The notes beneath the pieces are model-generated. The model ran no database searches. It saw only the letters and a program-made list of their open reading frames with translations, and was not told the DNA's origin. Positions 1 through 8,690 of a stretch of DNA of 64,000 bases are shown piece by piece. Source of the DNA: Brachyspira intermedia PWS/A (lineage in GTDB: Bacteria > Spirochaetota > Brachyspiria > Brachyspirales > Brachyspiraceae); the NCBI RefSeq assembly GCF_000223215.1, contig NC_017243.1, positions 2,542,001 to 2,606,000 on the forward strand, given 5' to 3'. The translations under genes and the position numbers were made by a program. Positions within the stretch are counted from its first letter, which is position 1, and the number at the start of each line of letters is the position of its first letter.

Positions 1-1
1 T

Positions 2-115
2 ATGATTGCTACTAAAGGAAGAGCTAGTTATTTAGCTGAAAGGAGTGCAGGACATCAAGATCCTGGAGCTACTTCTTCATTTATGATGATAAAAGAATTA
101 ATAAATATTTTATAA
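2..115 (+). CDS. dhaL: Dihydroxyacetone kinase ADP-binding subunit DhaL (3' end only)
   Basis: The last 37 codons of a gene that begins before the window. The reading frame gives [20 protein letters not shown] followed by AxxS, the conserved C-terminus of DhaL, the ATP/ADP-binding subunit of dihydroxyacetone kinase; it stops with TAA at 113-115. The next gene, 23 bp downstream, is the PTS donor subunit DhaM, so this is the end of a dhaKLM operon. In that family DhaM passes phosphate to the ADP bound in DhaL, and DhaK binds dihydroxyacetone. Only the C-terminal helix of DhaL can be judged here. The identity rests on the motif and on the neighbour. Confidence 0.85.
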   Translation: MIATKGRASYLAERSAGHQDPGATSSFMMIKELINIL

Positions 116-138
116 AAAATTAATTAAAAGGAATTAAT

Positions 139-1584
139 GTGGTTAGTTTAATATTTGTTTCACATAGTTATAAACTTGCTAAAATTGCAGCTGAATATAT
201 AAAAGAAGTTACTAATATCAATAATGTGGATATATCATTTTCAGGCGGAACTGGTGATGATCATAAAGAAATTGGTACGGATGCAGTTGACGTTTTTAAT
301 GCTATAGAAAGAGTATATTCTGATGACGGAGTTATAATATTTTGCGATTTGGGAAGTGCTTTAATAAGTTCCGAACTTGCAATATCTATGCTTGATGAAG
401 AAAAATCAGCAAATGTAAGAATTACTTCAGCACCTTTCATAGAGGGAGGAATAAACGCTGCAATACAGTCTTCATTGGGTAAAAATATAGATGAGGTTAT
501 TAATGAATCTCTCGAAAGTTTAACTCCAAAAATATCTTATGTTAAAGATAAAGTTGATTATAATATAAACAATGATGCATTAGATGATATAGAATTTAAA
601 GATTATGTAAAAGGAGAATATAAGATATTATTGGAAAATGGTTTTCATGCAAGACCTGTTTTTATGTTTATTAATTTAATAGCTAATTCAAAAAGTGAAG
701 TTTATATTTCTAATAAAACTAAGCATAAACCTCCTGTATCTGCTGATAGTATCACTAAAGTAACATTATTAAATATAGAATATGGCGATGTAATGGAAAT
801 ATATGCCAAAGGTCCTGATGCGGATCAAGTTTTAGAAAGATTTGAATATTTAGTAAATGGGAAATTTGAAACTAAAAAGAAAACTCTTCAGCAAAAAAAT
901 ATTGATAATAATGCCATTGTGGTTTCAGATGGACATGTAAGCGGTAAAGCAACCTATATGTATTTTGGTATCAATGTTAAAAAAGAATATATAAAAGATA
1001 CAGAAGCTGAAAAAAATAAATTTAATCAATCAATAGAAAATGTTAAAAAAGATCTTTTAGAACAAAAAACAATTATAGAAGAAAAAAATCTGCAAAATAA
1101 TGAGTATCTTATTTTTGAAACTTACATATCAATGCTTTTTGATGATTATGTTTTAAAAGAAGTATATGATTTAATAGATAATAAAAAATATTCTGCAGCT
1201 TACTCATACAATAAAGTTATGAGAAATATATTCAAAAGTTTTGATTCTTTAGATGATGGATACATAAAAGAAAGAAAATATGATATAGAAGATATACTAC
1301 ATCAAGTTTTAAAATATTTATTAGATATAAAAATTAATATGCCTGAAGAAGATGATGTAATATTGATAGTAGATAATATATATGCTTCTATTGTAACAGA
1401 GATAGGACAAAATATAAAAGGTGTAATTTCTATCAATGGAAGTGCTGTATCTCATGCTGCTATACTTTTAAAATCATTAAATATACCCTATGTTATATAC
1501 GACTCCGCTATGCAGTTAAAAGGAAAAGATATAGTTATAGATACTAAAAATGAAGAAGGAAAAATTATTTATTTAAAAAAATAA
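139..1584 (+). CDS. dhaM: PTS-dependent dihydroxyacetone kinase phosphotransferase subunit DhaM
   Basis: A 481-residue cytoplasmic phosphocarrier, close to the length of three-domain enterobacterial DhaM. Three PTS-like domains can be read. An EIIA-mannose-like domain (about 1-130) has its phosphorylatable His at position 9 in VSHS. An HPr-like domain (about 155-245) has His170 in ENGFHARP. An N-terminal enzyme I-like domain (about 258-481) has His439 in GSAVSHAAIL. The family relays phosphate from PEP through general EI/HPr to DhaL-ADP. The start is GTG at 139, preceded by AAAAGGA with good spacing; the nearby ATG at 137 is out of frame. It lies directly after dhaL, presumably in the same operon. 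There is no clear terminator behind it before the ankyrin gene. Confidence 0.93.
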   Translation: MVSLIFVSHSYKLAKIAAEYIKEVTNINNVDISFSGGTGDDHKEIGTDAVDVFNAIERVYSDDGVIIFCDLGSALISSELAISMLDEEKSANVRITSAPFIEGGINAAIQSSLGKNIDEVINESLESLTPKISYVKDKVDYNINNDALDDIEFKDYVKGEYKILLENGFHARPVFMFINLIANSKSEVYISNKTKHKPPVSADSITKVTLLNIEYGDVMEIYAKGPDADQVLERFEYLVNGKFETKKKTLQQKNIDNNAIVVSDGHVSGKATYMYFGINVKKEYIKDTEAEKNKFNQSIENVKKDLLEQKTIIEEKNLQNNEYLIFETYISMLFDDYVLKEVYDLIDNKKYSAAYSYNKVMRNIFKSFDSLDDGYIKERKYDIEDILHQVLKYLLDIKINMPEEDDVILIVDNIYASIVTEIGQNIKGVISINGSAVSHAAILLKSLNIPYVIYDSAMQLKGKDIVIDTKNEEGKIIYLKK

Positions 1585-1664
1585 TAGCTTTTACTATAAT
1601 AATTTTATATTGTTTTATAAACATATCATGGGTATATAATTTTATATAAAATTTGGAAAAGACA

Positions 1665-2138
1665 ATGAATTTCAATACTATCATCATAGTTGTAATAGTA
1701 GCTATAGTAATATTATGGCCTATTATGAAAAAAATAACTAAAAACATCAAAATAGAAAGCTCAGAAAATATACATATAGCTTGCTTATACGGTGATCTTT
1801 CAAAAATTAAAAGATTAATAGCATCTGGTGTCAATATTAATTCTAAAGACTTCAGCAATAAAACCCCTTTAATGTATGCTGCTGAAGATGGTGCTATAGA
1901 AACTATTGAATATCTTATTAAAAATGGTGCTAATGTGAATGACATAGATGTGCGAGGAGATACTGCCTTAATAATAGCCGTAAAAAATAATAATATCAAA
2001 GCCTCTCAAATGCTTATAGAAAATGGTGCCGATTTAAGAATAAGGAATGAAGATAATAAAGATGCACTTAATATAGCTCAAGATTTGGGATGCAAAGAAA
2101 TTGCCGAGTTTATAGAAAATAAAAGAGAAGATATATAA
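1665..2138 (+). CDS. Membrane-anchored ankyrin repeat protein
   Basis: A small protein of about 157 residues. An N-terminal hydrophobic helix (NTIIIVVIVAIVILW) acts as an anchor or uncleaved signal. It is followed by three to four ankyrin repeats with the usual TPLMYAAEDG, IEYLIKNGANVN and DTALIIAVKNN signatures. I chose the ATG at 1665, which has GGAAAAG four bases upstream, over an in-frame TTG at 1653. Ankyrin proteins mediate protein-protein contacts; the partner cannot be deduced. The end of the gene and the next few bases form a perfect 7-bp hairpin (AGAGAAG/CTTCTCT, about 2125-2151), which may serve as a weak terminator. A second, larger ankyrin protein lies at 45-46 kb. Confidence 0.8.
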   Translation: MNFNTIIIVVIVAIVILWPIMKKITKNIKIESSENIHIACLYGDLSKIKRLIASGVNINSKDFSNKTPLMYAAEDGAIETIEYLIKNGANVNDIDVRGDTALIIAVKNNNIKASQMLIENGADLRIRNEDNKDALNIAQDLGCKEIAEFIENKREDI

Positions 2139-2169
2139 AATACCTTCTCTAATATTAAAATTCTATTTA

Positions 2170-2409
2170 TTAATTATTATTATTACTCCTTGTTATATTT
2201 GTAGATCCGCATATCGGACAATGTGATACTGAATCTTCAATTATATCATCAATTTGAGAAATATCATCATCTTCTGATATATTAATTTCTTTATCGTCTA
2301 CTGCCCAAAAATTAGAACAATCTTTACAGTAGAAATGTATTAAATATTCTCTATAGGTTGGATAATTACCTTCTATTTTTCTATATCCATCTATAATGTT
2401 ATGAGCCAT
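2170..2409 (-). CDS. Small zinc-ribbon protein
   Basis: A 79-residue acidic protein. It has two Cys pairs, CKDC (about residues 29-32) and CPIC (about 64-67), followed by GSTNITRS. This spacing is typical of a zinc ribbon, in which four Cys hold one zinc ion. The start is well supported: a full AAAAGGAGG lies just upstream on the minus strand. No family can be assigned beyond the ribbon. Such proteins often bind nucleic acid or a partner protein, but nothing here indicates which. It is convergent with the ankyrin gene, with about 30 bp between the two stops. Confidence 0.7.
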   Translation of the reverse strand: MAHNIIDGYRKIEGNYPTYREYLIHFYCKDCSNFWAVDDKEINISEDDDISQIDDIIEDSVSHCPICGSTNITRSNNNN

Positions 2410-2631
2410 AGTTCCTCCTTTTACTGTATCTGAAAAGAATTTAATATTTTTTTATAAAAAGTCAATATTTTTTTGTAAATTATTTTTGATAAATATTTTT
2501 TTATATAAATATATAATCAAAATTTATTTAAAATTGTAAAAAAATGATATTGTTTATAAATAATATTTTACATAAAAAAAATATATAAGTTTTAATTAAT
2601 ACAAAAGGATTTCAAAAAATAGGAGAAGCGT

Positions 2632-3069
2632 ATGACAAAAAAATTAAAACTTTTCATTTCTGTAGCATCTTTAATGATGCTTTCAAGTTTAATTTTAACA
2701 GCAGAGGATATGCCTATACAAGCTAATCAATTACCTCAAAATGCTCAAACTTTTGTGAAAACTAATTTTCCAAATGATCAAATAGTTTATGCTGAGCAGG
2801 ACAGACAATCATACAAAGTAGAATTAGCTAGCGGTGTAGAAATTGATTTTGACAAACAAGGAAATTGGACTGATGTATCTGGAAATAATAGACCTATACC
2901 TACTAAATTTATACCTACAGCAGTATTAAAAAGTGTACAAGCAAAATATCCTCAGATAGAAGTTCTAGAAATAAGCAAAGAATATAACAGCTATAAATTA
3001 AAATTAGCAAATAACAGAGAAGTTTATGTATCTAATAACGGACAAATAACAGGCGATAAATTAGATTAA
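2632..3069 (+). CDS. Secreted PepSY-like protein, copy 1
   Basis: A 145-residue exported protein. The N-terminus is a Sec signal peptide (basic MTKKLK, hydrophobic stretch, cleavage near LTAEDM). The mature part holds two PepSY-like (beta-lactamase-inhibitor-like) units. Each reads roughly 'PxxxxxfvkxxfpnxxivxxexdxxsykvxlasgxxxxfdxxGxw', the form of PF11396-type proteins (family name from memory). The start has AGGAGA eight bases upstream. It is followed by a tandem paralogue at 3282-3719, and part of the two genes is identical at nucleotide level. The function is unknown; PepSY domains are thought to modulate proteases or bind small ligands in the cell envelope. A strong intrinsic terminator follows, so the copies are probably transcribed separately. 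Confidence 0.82.
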   Translation: MTKKLKLFISVASLMMLSSLILTAEDMPIQANQLPQNAQTFVKTNFPNDQIVYAEQDRQSYKVELASGVEIDFDKQGNWTDVSGNNRPIPTKFIPTAVLKSVQAKYPQIEVLEISKEYNSYKLKLANNREVYVSNNGQITGDKLD

Positions 3070-3088
3070 TAGCATAAAAAATCAATAA

Positions 3089-3122
3089 AAAGCCGGTATA
3101 TTTATATATGCCGGCTTTTTTA
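3089..3122 (+). terminator. Intrinsic terminator after PepSY-like copy 1
   Basis: The arms AGCCGG and CCGGCT, extended by TATA/TATA pairing, are followed by TTTTTT. It ends the transcript of the gene ending at 3069. Confidence 0.85.
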
Positions 3123-3219
3123 ATTATCAAAAATTATTTACAAAAATACATATATATTTACCTTTTATTTACTTTTTAACATTTTAAGTAAATTTTATTT
3201 AAAAATAATGTAAAATAAC

Positions 3220-3248
3220 TTGACAATACACCTTTTATGTACTATCAT
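3220..3248 (+). promoter_or_regulatory. Sigma-70-type promoter of PepSY-like copy 2
   Basis: TTGACA at 3220-3225, a 17-base spacer and TATCAT at 3243-3248. It lies 33 bases upstream of the ATG at 3282. An alternative upstream start at 3237 would fall inside this promoter, which is one reason to reject that start. Confidence 0.7.
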
Positions 3249-3281
3249 ATAAGTATAACGAAAAATAAAAGGAGTTATTTT

Positions 3282-3719
3282 ATGAGAAAACATTTCAAAC
3301 AAATTATTTTAGTAGCATCTATAATGATGTTGTCTGTAGTTAGTGCTTTTGCTGCTGATATGGCTATACAAGCAAATCAGCTTCCAAAAAAAGCACAAGA
3401 TTTTGTAAAAGCTAATTTCACAAATGACAAAATAGTTTATGCTGAGCAAGATAGACAATCATACAAAGTAGAATTAGCTAGCGGTGTAGAAATTGATTTT
3501 GACAAACAAGGAAATTGGACTGATGTATCAGGAAATAATCAGCCAATAAATACAAAATTTATACCTTCTAATATTATGAAAACTGTAGAAGCAAAATATC
3601 CTCAAGTACCTGTATTAGAAATAAGCAAAGAATATTTAAGCTACAAATTAAAATTAGGTAATAATAGAGAAGTTTATGTTGATAACAATGGTAAAATTGT
3701 AGGAGATAAATTAGACTAA
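3282..3719 (+). CDS. Secreted PepSY-like protein, copy 2
   Basis: A 145-residue paralogue of the preceding gene with the same layout: a signal peptide (MRKHFKQIILVASIMM..., cleavage near AFAADM) and two PepSY-like units. The start at 3282 has AAAAGGAG upstream and a consensus promoter at 3220-3248. A central stretch (3453-3529) is identical base for base to 2803-2879 in copy 1, including third codon positions. The flanking parts of the genes have diverged, which suggests gene conversion. The gene ends in its own terminator. Location is inferred to be periplasmic or surface; the ligand is unknown. Confidence 0.82.
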   Translation: MRKHFKQIILVASIMMLSVVSAFAADMAIQANQLPKKAQDFVKANFTNDKIVYAEQDRQSYKVELASGVEIDFDKQGNWTDVSGNNQPINTKFIPSNIMKTVEAKYPQVPVLEISKEYLSYKLKLGNNREVYVDNNGKIVGDKLD

Positions 3720-3737
3720 TAGCAAAGTAAAATAATA

Positions 3738-3774
3738 ATAAGGGCTGACAATTATTTGTCAGTCCTTATTTTAT
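3738..3774 (+). terminator. Terminator, probably bidirectional
   Basis: The arms AAGGGCTGACA and TGTCAGTCCTT enclose an ATTATT loop and are followed by ATTTTAT. It sits between the convergent genes ending at 3719 (+) and 3781 (-), so it can serve both. Confidence 0.8.
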
Positions 3775-3780
3775 AATAAA

Positions 3781-5535
3781 TCAATTATTTATACATTGAT
3801 AAAAATACTTTTTGCCTCTGAATAAATCCTGAGATAATATTCTCTGAGCATTATTCTCTTTATATGATAAACTGTTTCTATCTATTTCAATCCTAATTAA
3901 TTTTCCATTATCATTAGTATAAAAGGCATTATAAAATCTTATAATACCATCTGTTTTATCTTTATATAATAATGATATTATAGAATTTGTATAATTAGCA
4001 CATGTATTTACCGCAACAAACATAGGTATATTCTCTGGAGGAAATCCATTCTCTTCAAATTTATAATATCCATTAGTACCATTCCATATTAGCAAAGGGG
4101 AAATATCATAAGAATTAAAAAAACATTCTTTTATTGAATCATCTATATTAGAATTATGTATTATAGTTTTTAAATATGGATACAAGTGATCATGTTTAAA
4201 TATTATTAAAGCATCAGGATATTTTTCTAATATAATATTTTTTGTATCTATTATATCTTTAGCAGTTAATGCCGAATTCTCCATTGTCTCAACCAATACA
4301 GGAATATCTCTTTTATCTATTTTCTCCATAAAGCTTTTATTGTTTTCGTATACATCTAAATCATTTTCAACATGGCTTCCAGCATGCCCCATAAATGTAA
4401 ATCCAGTAACAAATATAGGCTTATCAAAATCATGAGTATTAATATAATTTTTTATATTTGTAAGTCCCAATTTAAATATAACTTCATCTATACCTATATT
4501 AGGAAATAATGCATCAAGATAATATGTTACATCCGATTCCTCTAAAGCTATAGTGTGATATCCATTCTCTTTCATCAAATAAGGTAAAGCCGTATATATA
4601 GGAGTTTTTTGTTTCTTAGGAAATATAGGAGAAGTTCCTGTAAGTCCTGAAGTTCTAGCAAATAAACTTCCATAACCATCATTAGGTCCTACTTTGGTAG
4701 AATTGCTTGCCCATTCTCTATATTCTTCAGGAAAAGGGTCTTTATCCATTAAAGGCAGAAAATGTTCATAATCATAAAAAGATTCTAAAAATATTATAAA
4801 AACATCTCTCTTTTTATCACAATCATAAGAAAGCATTAAATGTGATATATCCCTTTTACTCTGTGCTTCTTTCAATATATTAACTGCTTCTTGTACACTT
4901 TCTATATCTGAATTTACTTTCATAAATTTATCATAAGAAATTCTATAACTTATAGTATTAATGATACCATACTTATTAGCTATATTAATATAATCAACAT
5001 ATATAGAATCCATTTTTACATTTCTAAAAAATGATATATAAGTTACAGCAGCCACTATCAAAGTCATTATAACAGCTTTCTTAACATTTACACTATACAT
5101 TTTAACTAATCTATATATAAAATATAAAGCATAAGCAAATAAAAGTCCGAAATATAAAGTAGTGGCAGATATTGTTATTATTTTCATGTATAGAGGAAGT
5201 ACTTCTATAAGTGAAGGATATAAATCCGGCATATCAGTAAAAAATAAAGGCTTGGCTTCTATAGTAATCCCAAGCGGCTCTATGGCAAAAAAAGAAAATA
5301 CAGCAACTATTATAAAAAAGTAAGAAATATAATTATTTTTGTCAGATAGTATATACGATATTATAGAAAATAAATAAATATACAATATGTCAATAATACT
5401 AAAATTTACTTTCATTACTGAAAACATAGGAAATAATAACTGAGTTATAGAATAATAAAGCAAAACTATTACTAATAAAGAAATTAAATAAAAACTATTA
5501 TTTTTTAATTTTATATTTTTCATAAATAAATCCAT
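3781..5535 (-). CDS. Membrane sulfatase / LTA-synthase-like phosphoethanolamine or glycerolphosphate transferase family protein
   Basis: A 584-residue inner-membrane protein. About five hydrophobic segments occupy residues 10-165. They are followed by an extracytoplasmic alkaline-phosphatase-superfamily domain (about 225-530). Motifs seen are DVFIIFLESFYD (metal-binding Glu), ARTSGLTGTSP (expected position of the nucleophilic Thr/Ser), a GHAGSH segment and IIFKHDHLYP (late metal-binding Asp-His). Lipoteichoic acid synthases, phosphoethanolamine transferases and related sulfatases share this plan. Spirochaetes lack LTA, so transfer of a phospho-head-group to a surface glycan or lipid is more likely, but this is inference. 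The gene is monocistronic, with an AT-rich spacer upstream. Confidence 0.78.
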   Translation of the reverse strand: MDLFMKNIKLKNNSFYLISLLVIVLLYYSITQLLFPMFSVMKVNFSIIDILYIYLFSIISYILSDKNNYISYFFIIVAVFSFFAIEPLGITIEAKPLFFTDMPDLYPSLIEVLPLYMKIITISATTLYFGLLFAYALYFIYRLVKMYSVNVKKAVIMTLIVAAVTYISFFRNVKMDSIYVDYINIANKYGIINTISYRISYDKFMKVNSDIESVQEAVNILKEAQSKRDISHLMLSYDCDKKRDVFIIFLESFYDYEHFLPLMDKDPFPEEYREWASNSTKVGPNDGYGSLFARTSGLTGTSPIFPKKQKTPIYTALPYLMKENGYHTIALEESDVTYYLDALFPNIGIDEVIFKLGLTNIKNYINTHDFDKPIFVTGFTFMGHAGSHVENDLDVYENNKSFMEKIDKRDIPVLVETMENSALTAKDIIDTKNIILEKYPDALIIFKHDHLYPYLKTIIHNSNIDDSIKECFFNSYDISPLLIWNGTNGYYKFEENGFPPENIPMFVAVNTCANYTNSIISLLYKDKTDGIIRFYNAFYTNDNGKLIRIEIDRNSLSYKENNAQRILSQDLFRGKKYFYQCINN

Positions 5536-5626
5536 TTAAAAAGTTAAAATATCAACTAAATATTATATAATATATATTTTTTTATACAATTAATTATTTA
5601 TTATTTTTTATTTATATAATAAATAA

Positions 5627-6853
5627 TTAATTTCTTTCTTTTCCGATATAAAATAAATCTTTTTTTGAATAACTTTTATAAAGATTCATTATCTGAAGCA
5701 TCAATCCTATTTCTATACAGTTTTCATCTACATCGAATAATCCATTATGAGCTTTATGAGTTATTCCTTTCTTTTCATTTCTTGAACCAACATAAAAAAA
5801 TGCACCAGGTTTATTCTGAACAAAAAAAGAAAAATCTTCAGCACCTAAAGAAGGATTTAATTCCAATATTTTATTTTCGCCCAAAAACTCAAAAGCATTC
5901 TCTCTTATAATACTTGATGCATCTTTCCAATTCACAAGACTTGCAAAATAAACAGTTTCTATAAACTCAGCATCTCCATCAAAAGAATTAGCTGTAAACT
6001 TTATAATCTTTTTTATTCTTGATTTTACCTTATCCATAATGCTTTCTTTTAAAGCTCTTATAGTACCTGTGATTTCAACATAATCACATATTATATTTGT
6101 AGCTGTTCCGCCATTAATCGTACCTATTGTAATAACAGCACTATCCTCTGCAGCTATATTTCTGCTTATTACAGTTTGTAAATCATTTATTATTTTTGAT
6201 GCAATAACTATAGCATCCACACCGCCTGCTGGATTAGCACCATGACTGCTTTTTCCATAAACTTTTATTATAAAATCTAAACAGCTTGCATTAACTATAT
6301 TATCATTTATCTGTATATATCCAATATCAGCATTAGATGAAACATGAAGCCCGTATATAACATTAACATTTTCTAAGGCATTCTCTTTTATCATACGTAA
6401 AGCACCGCCTGTAGTTTCTTCGGCGGGCTGAAATATTAATCTCACATTACAAGGAGGTACAATCTTTTCTTTATTTTCATTATTATTTGAAAATATATTT
6501 GCTATACCCATATTAATAGCCGTATGCACATCATGACCGCATGCATGACAAACACCTTTATTTTTAGAAGAATAATCACAATATTTTAAATCTTCTATAG
6601 GAAGTGCATCAATATCTGCTCTAAAGGCAACAGTAAAACTCTTATCAATACCTTCAATATCAGCTATAACACCAGTACCTGCAACTTTTGTTCTATGCTT
6701 TATACTATGAAATGTTAAATATTTAGATACTATATCCATAGTTCTAAACTCTTCATTCGATAATTCAGGATGAGAATGTATATCCCGTCTTATATTTATT
6801 AATTCTTTTTTTATGATTTTTATTTTATTTTTTATTAAATCTAATTCTTTCAT
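5627..6853 (-). CDS. M20-family amidohydrolase (N-acyl-amino-acid / hippurate hydrolase-like peptidase)
   Basis: A 408-residue cytoplasmic metallohydrolase of the M20D group. Evidence in order: RRDIHSHPELSNEE at the N-terminus, AFRADIDALPI, the metal-binding CHACGHDVHTA, FQPAEETTGGA with the catalytic Glu pair, GLHV, and SLGAEDFSFF near the C-terminus. These are the diagnostic blocks of IAA-amino-acid hydrolase, hippuricase and N-acetyl-diaminopimelate deacetylase relatives. The family removes acyl groups from N-acylated amino acids, with two metals bound by the Cys/His/Glu set. The substrate cannot be told from sequence. The first in-frame ATG gives a standard-length N-terminus. The downstream neighbour is transcribed in the same direction. 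Confidence 0.88.
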   Translation of the reverse strand: MKELDLIKNKIKIIKKELINIRRDIHSHPELSNEEFRTMDIVSKYLTFHSIKHRTKVAGTGVIADIEGIDKSFTVAFRADIDALPIEDLKYCDYSSKNKGVCHACGHDVHTAINMGIANIFSNNNENKEKIVPPCNVRLIFQPAEETTGGALRMIKENALENVNVIYGLHVSSNADIGYIQINDNIVNASCLDFIIKVYGKSSHGANPAGGVDAIVIASKIINDLQTVISRNIAAEDSAVITIGTINGGTATNIICDYVEITGTIRALKESIMDKVKSRIKKIIKFTANSFDGDAEFIETVYFASLVNWKDASSIIRENAFEFLGENKILELNPSLGAEDFSFFVQNKPGAFFYVGSRNEKKGITHKAHNGLFDVDENCIEIGLMLQIMNLYKSYSKKDLFYIGKERN

Positions 6854-6889
6854 AATATAACTTTATATAACTTTTTACTAATTAATTTA

Positions 6890-7696
6890 TTATATTGAAA
6901 AAATACTGCTTAAGAACTTACCTACTCCATCTTCTTTATTTGAAAGTGCAATATAATCAGCTTTTTGTTTTAATTCTTCTTCTGCATTAGCCATAGCAAC
7001 TCCAATACCAGCATATTCAATCATTTCAATATCATTATAATTATCTCCGAAAGCTATAATATTATCAGGGCTTATACCTTTATTATTGCAAATCCATTCT
7101 AATGATTTTCCTTTATTTCCAATTTTAGATGTTATTTCCAAAGATAAATCACCGGAAAAAGAAGAATGAACATCAGTATTTTCTAATATTTCTTTATAAA
7201 GTTCATTTAAAATATCTCTCTTACCTAAAATTAACATTTTATCAAATCTGTAAGTTTCAATATTTTCAAGTCCTATAATAGGATCAATAGTCTGTTCTTT
7301 TTGCACATAAGATTTTATAGGAAAATCTTCCTTTGATACTATATACTTTCCATTATCATAAACATGAACACATACATCATATTTTTCTGAAAGTTTTATT
7401 ATAGTTTTGGCATTATTTTCTTCAACAGTTTGTTTGTATATCACTTTACCGCTATTATCAACTATAGAAGCCCCGTTAAAAATAATAGAATAATTATTAT
7501 TTTCTAAAATTTTATTGTAGCTTTTAACCCCTTCATAAGGTCTTCCGCTTGATAATATTAATTGAACATTATAATTTTTAATCAATTTTTTTAATATATT
7601 TATATTATATTCTGTTATCTCTTTATTATTGTTTAATAAAGTACCGTCTAAATCTGTAGCTATTAATTTTATTTGTTCTTTTGAAATATTCATCAT
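6890..7696 (-). CDS. Cof-type HAD-superfamily phosphatase, copy 2
   Basis: A 268-residue HAD hydrolase of the Cof/YidA type (class IIB cap). The nucleophile motif is ATDLDGTLLNNNKE; motif II is LILSSGRP; the conserved Lys lies near NKGKSLEW; motif IV is IAFGDNYNDIEMIEYAGIGVAMANA. The family dephosphorylates sugar phosphates, pyridoxal phosphate or FMN; the exact substrate is unknown. The start is the ATG whose first base (7696) directly abuts the stop codon of the upstream paralogue. The ribosome-binding AGGA lies inside that gene's last codons, so the two are translationally coupled. It is very similar to its neighbour, including runs of identical bases, and is a recent tandem duplicate. Confidence 0.9.
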   Translation of the reverse strand: MMNISKEQIKLIATDLDGTLLNNNKEITEYNINILKKLIKNYNVQLILSSGRPYEGVKSYNKILENNNYSIIFNGASIVDNSGKVIYKQTVEENNAKTIIKLSEKYDVCVHVYDNGKYIVSKEDFPIKSYVQKEQTIDPIIGLENIETYRFDKMLILGKRDILNELYKEILENTDVHSSFSGDLSLEITSKIGNKGKSLEWICNNKGISPDNIIAFGDNYNDIEMIEYAGIGVAMANAEEELKQKADYIALSNKEDGVGKFLSSIFSI

Positions 7697-8512
7697 TTAT
7701 CCTAATTTAAAAATATTTTTTAGAAAATTTCCTACACCATCTTCTTCATTTGAAAGTGCAATATAATCAGCTTTTTGTTTTAACTTTTCTTCTGCATTAG
7801 CCATAGCAACGCCAATACCTGCATATTCAATCATTTCAATATCATTCAAATTATCCCCGAAAGCTATAATATTATTATAACTTATCCCTTTATTATCACA
7901 AACCCATTTTAAAGCATTTCCTTTATTAGCACCATTAGCAGTTATCTCTAAAGAAAGAGGACCAGAAAAACAAGAATGAACATTAAATTGTGAATCTATT
8001 TCCGCTTGCAGTTTATTTAAAATATCTCTTTCTCCTAAAATAAGCATTTTATCAATAATATAAGTTCTTATATTATTTAATCCGTAAACAGCAGGAAGAG
8101 ACTGCTCTTTTTGTACATAGGATTTTATAGGAAAATCTTCTTTTGATACTATATATTTACCATTATCATAAATATGTATGCATACATTATATTTTTCTGA
8201 TAATTTTATTATAGATTCAGATATATTTTCTTCAATTGTCTTTCTATATATAATTTTTCCTTCTTTATCAGCAATACAAGCTCCATTAAAAATGATTGAA
8301 TAATTATTATTTTTAAGAAGTTTATTATAATTTTTTACTCCTTCATAAGGACGTCCGCTTGATAATATGAGTTCTATTTTATAATCATTCATAAGTTTAT
8401 TTAGTATTTCTACAGTATGACTTCCTATTTCTTTTTTATCATTAAGTAAAGTACAGTCTAAATCTGTAGCTATTAATTTTATTTTATCTTTTGAAATATC
8501 TGAAATATCCAT
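7697..8512 (-). CDS. Cof-type HAD-superfamily phosphatase, copy 1 (variant motif DLDCTLL)
   Basis: A 271-residue Cof-type HAD hydrolase, first gene of a two-gene operon with its tandem paralogue. All four HAD motifs are present. Motif I reads ATDLDCTLLNDKKE: the usual Gly after the second Asp is replaced by Cys. Motif II is LILSSGRP; motifs III/IV are NKGNALKW and IAFGDNLNDIEMIEY. Both catalytic Asp residues are kept, so activity is plausible, but the Gly is nearly invariant in the family. The enzyme is predicted to dephosphorylate a small phosphorylated metabolite in the cytoplasm. The start is the upstream ATG of MDISDISKDK. Confidence 0.88.
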   Translation of the reverse strand: MDISDISKDKIKLIATDLDCTLLNDKKEIGSHTVEILNKLMNDYKIELILSSGRPYEGVKNYNKLLKNNNYSIIFNGACIADKEGKIIYRKTIEENISESIIKLSEKYNVCIHIYDNGKYIVSKEDFPIKSYVQKEQSLPAVYGLNNIRTYIIDKMLILGERDILNKLQAEIDSQFNVHSCFSGPLSLEITANGANKGNALKWVCDNKGISYNNIIAFGDNLNDIEMIEYAGIGVAMANAEEKLKQKADYIALSNEEDGVGNFLKNIFKLG

Positions 8513-8633
8513 TATATTATCCTTGAATATGATCTATAACCTTTTTATATATTATAATAAAAAATATTAATATTCAATATATTGATTTTTTATTGAATGC
8601 TGTAAATTACACATATTTTCACTATTAATAATA

Positions 8634-8668
8634 AAAAGCTGTAATCTTTATTTAAGACTACAGCTTTA
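8634..8668 (-). terminator. Terminator downstream of purL
   Basis: The arms AAAGCTGTA(G) and TACAGCTTT with extra TCTT/AAGA pairing are followed on the minus strand by TTTTTATT. It lies just after the purL stop at 8691. Confidence 0.8.
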
Positions 8669-8690
8669 TTTTTTATAAGTTTATATATTT

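Noticed and set aside
1565-1999. 144-codon minus-strand frame opposite the ankyrin gene
   Set aside because: Shadow of the plus-strand ankyrin repeats; no SD and no recognisable domain.
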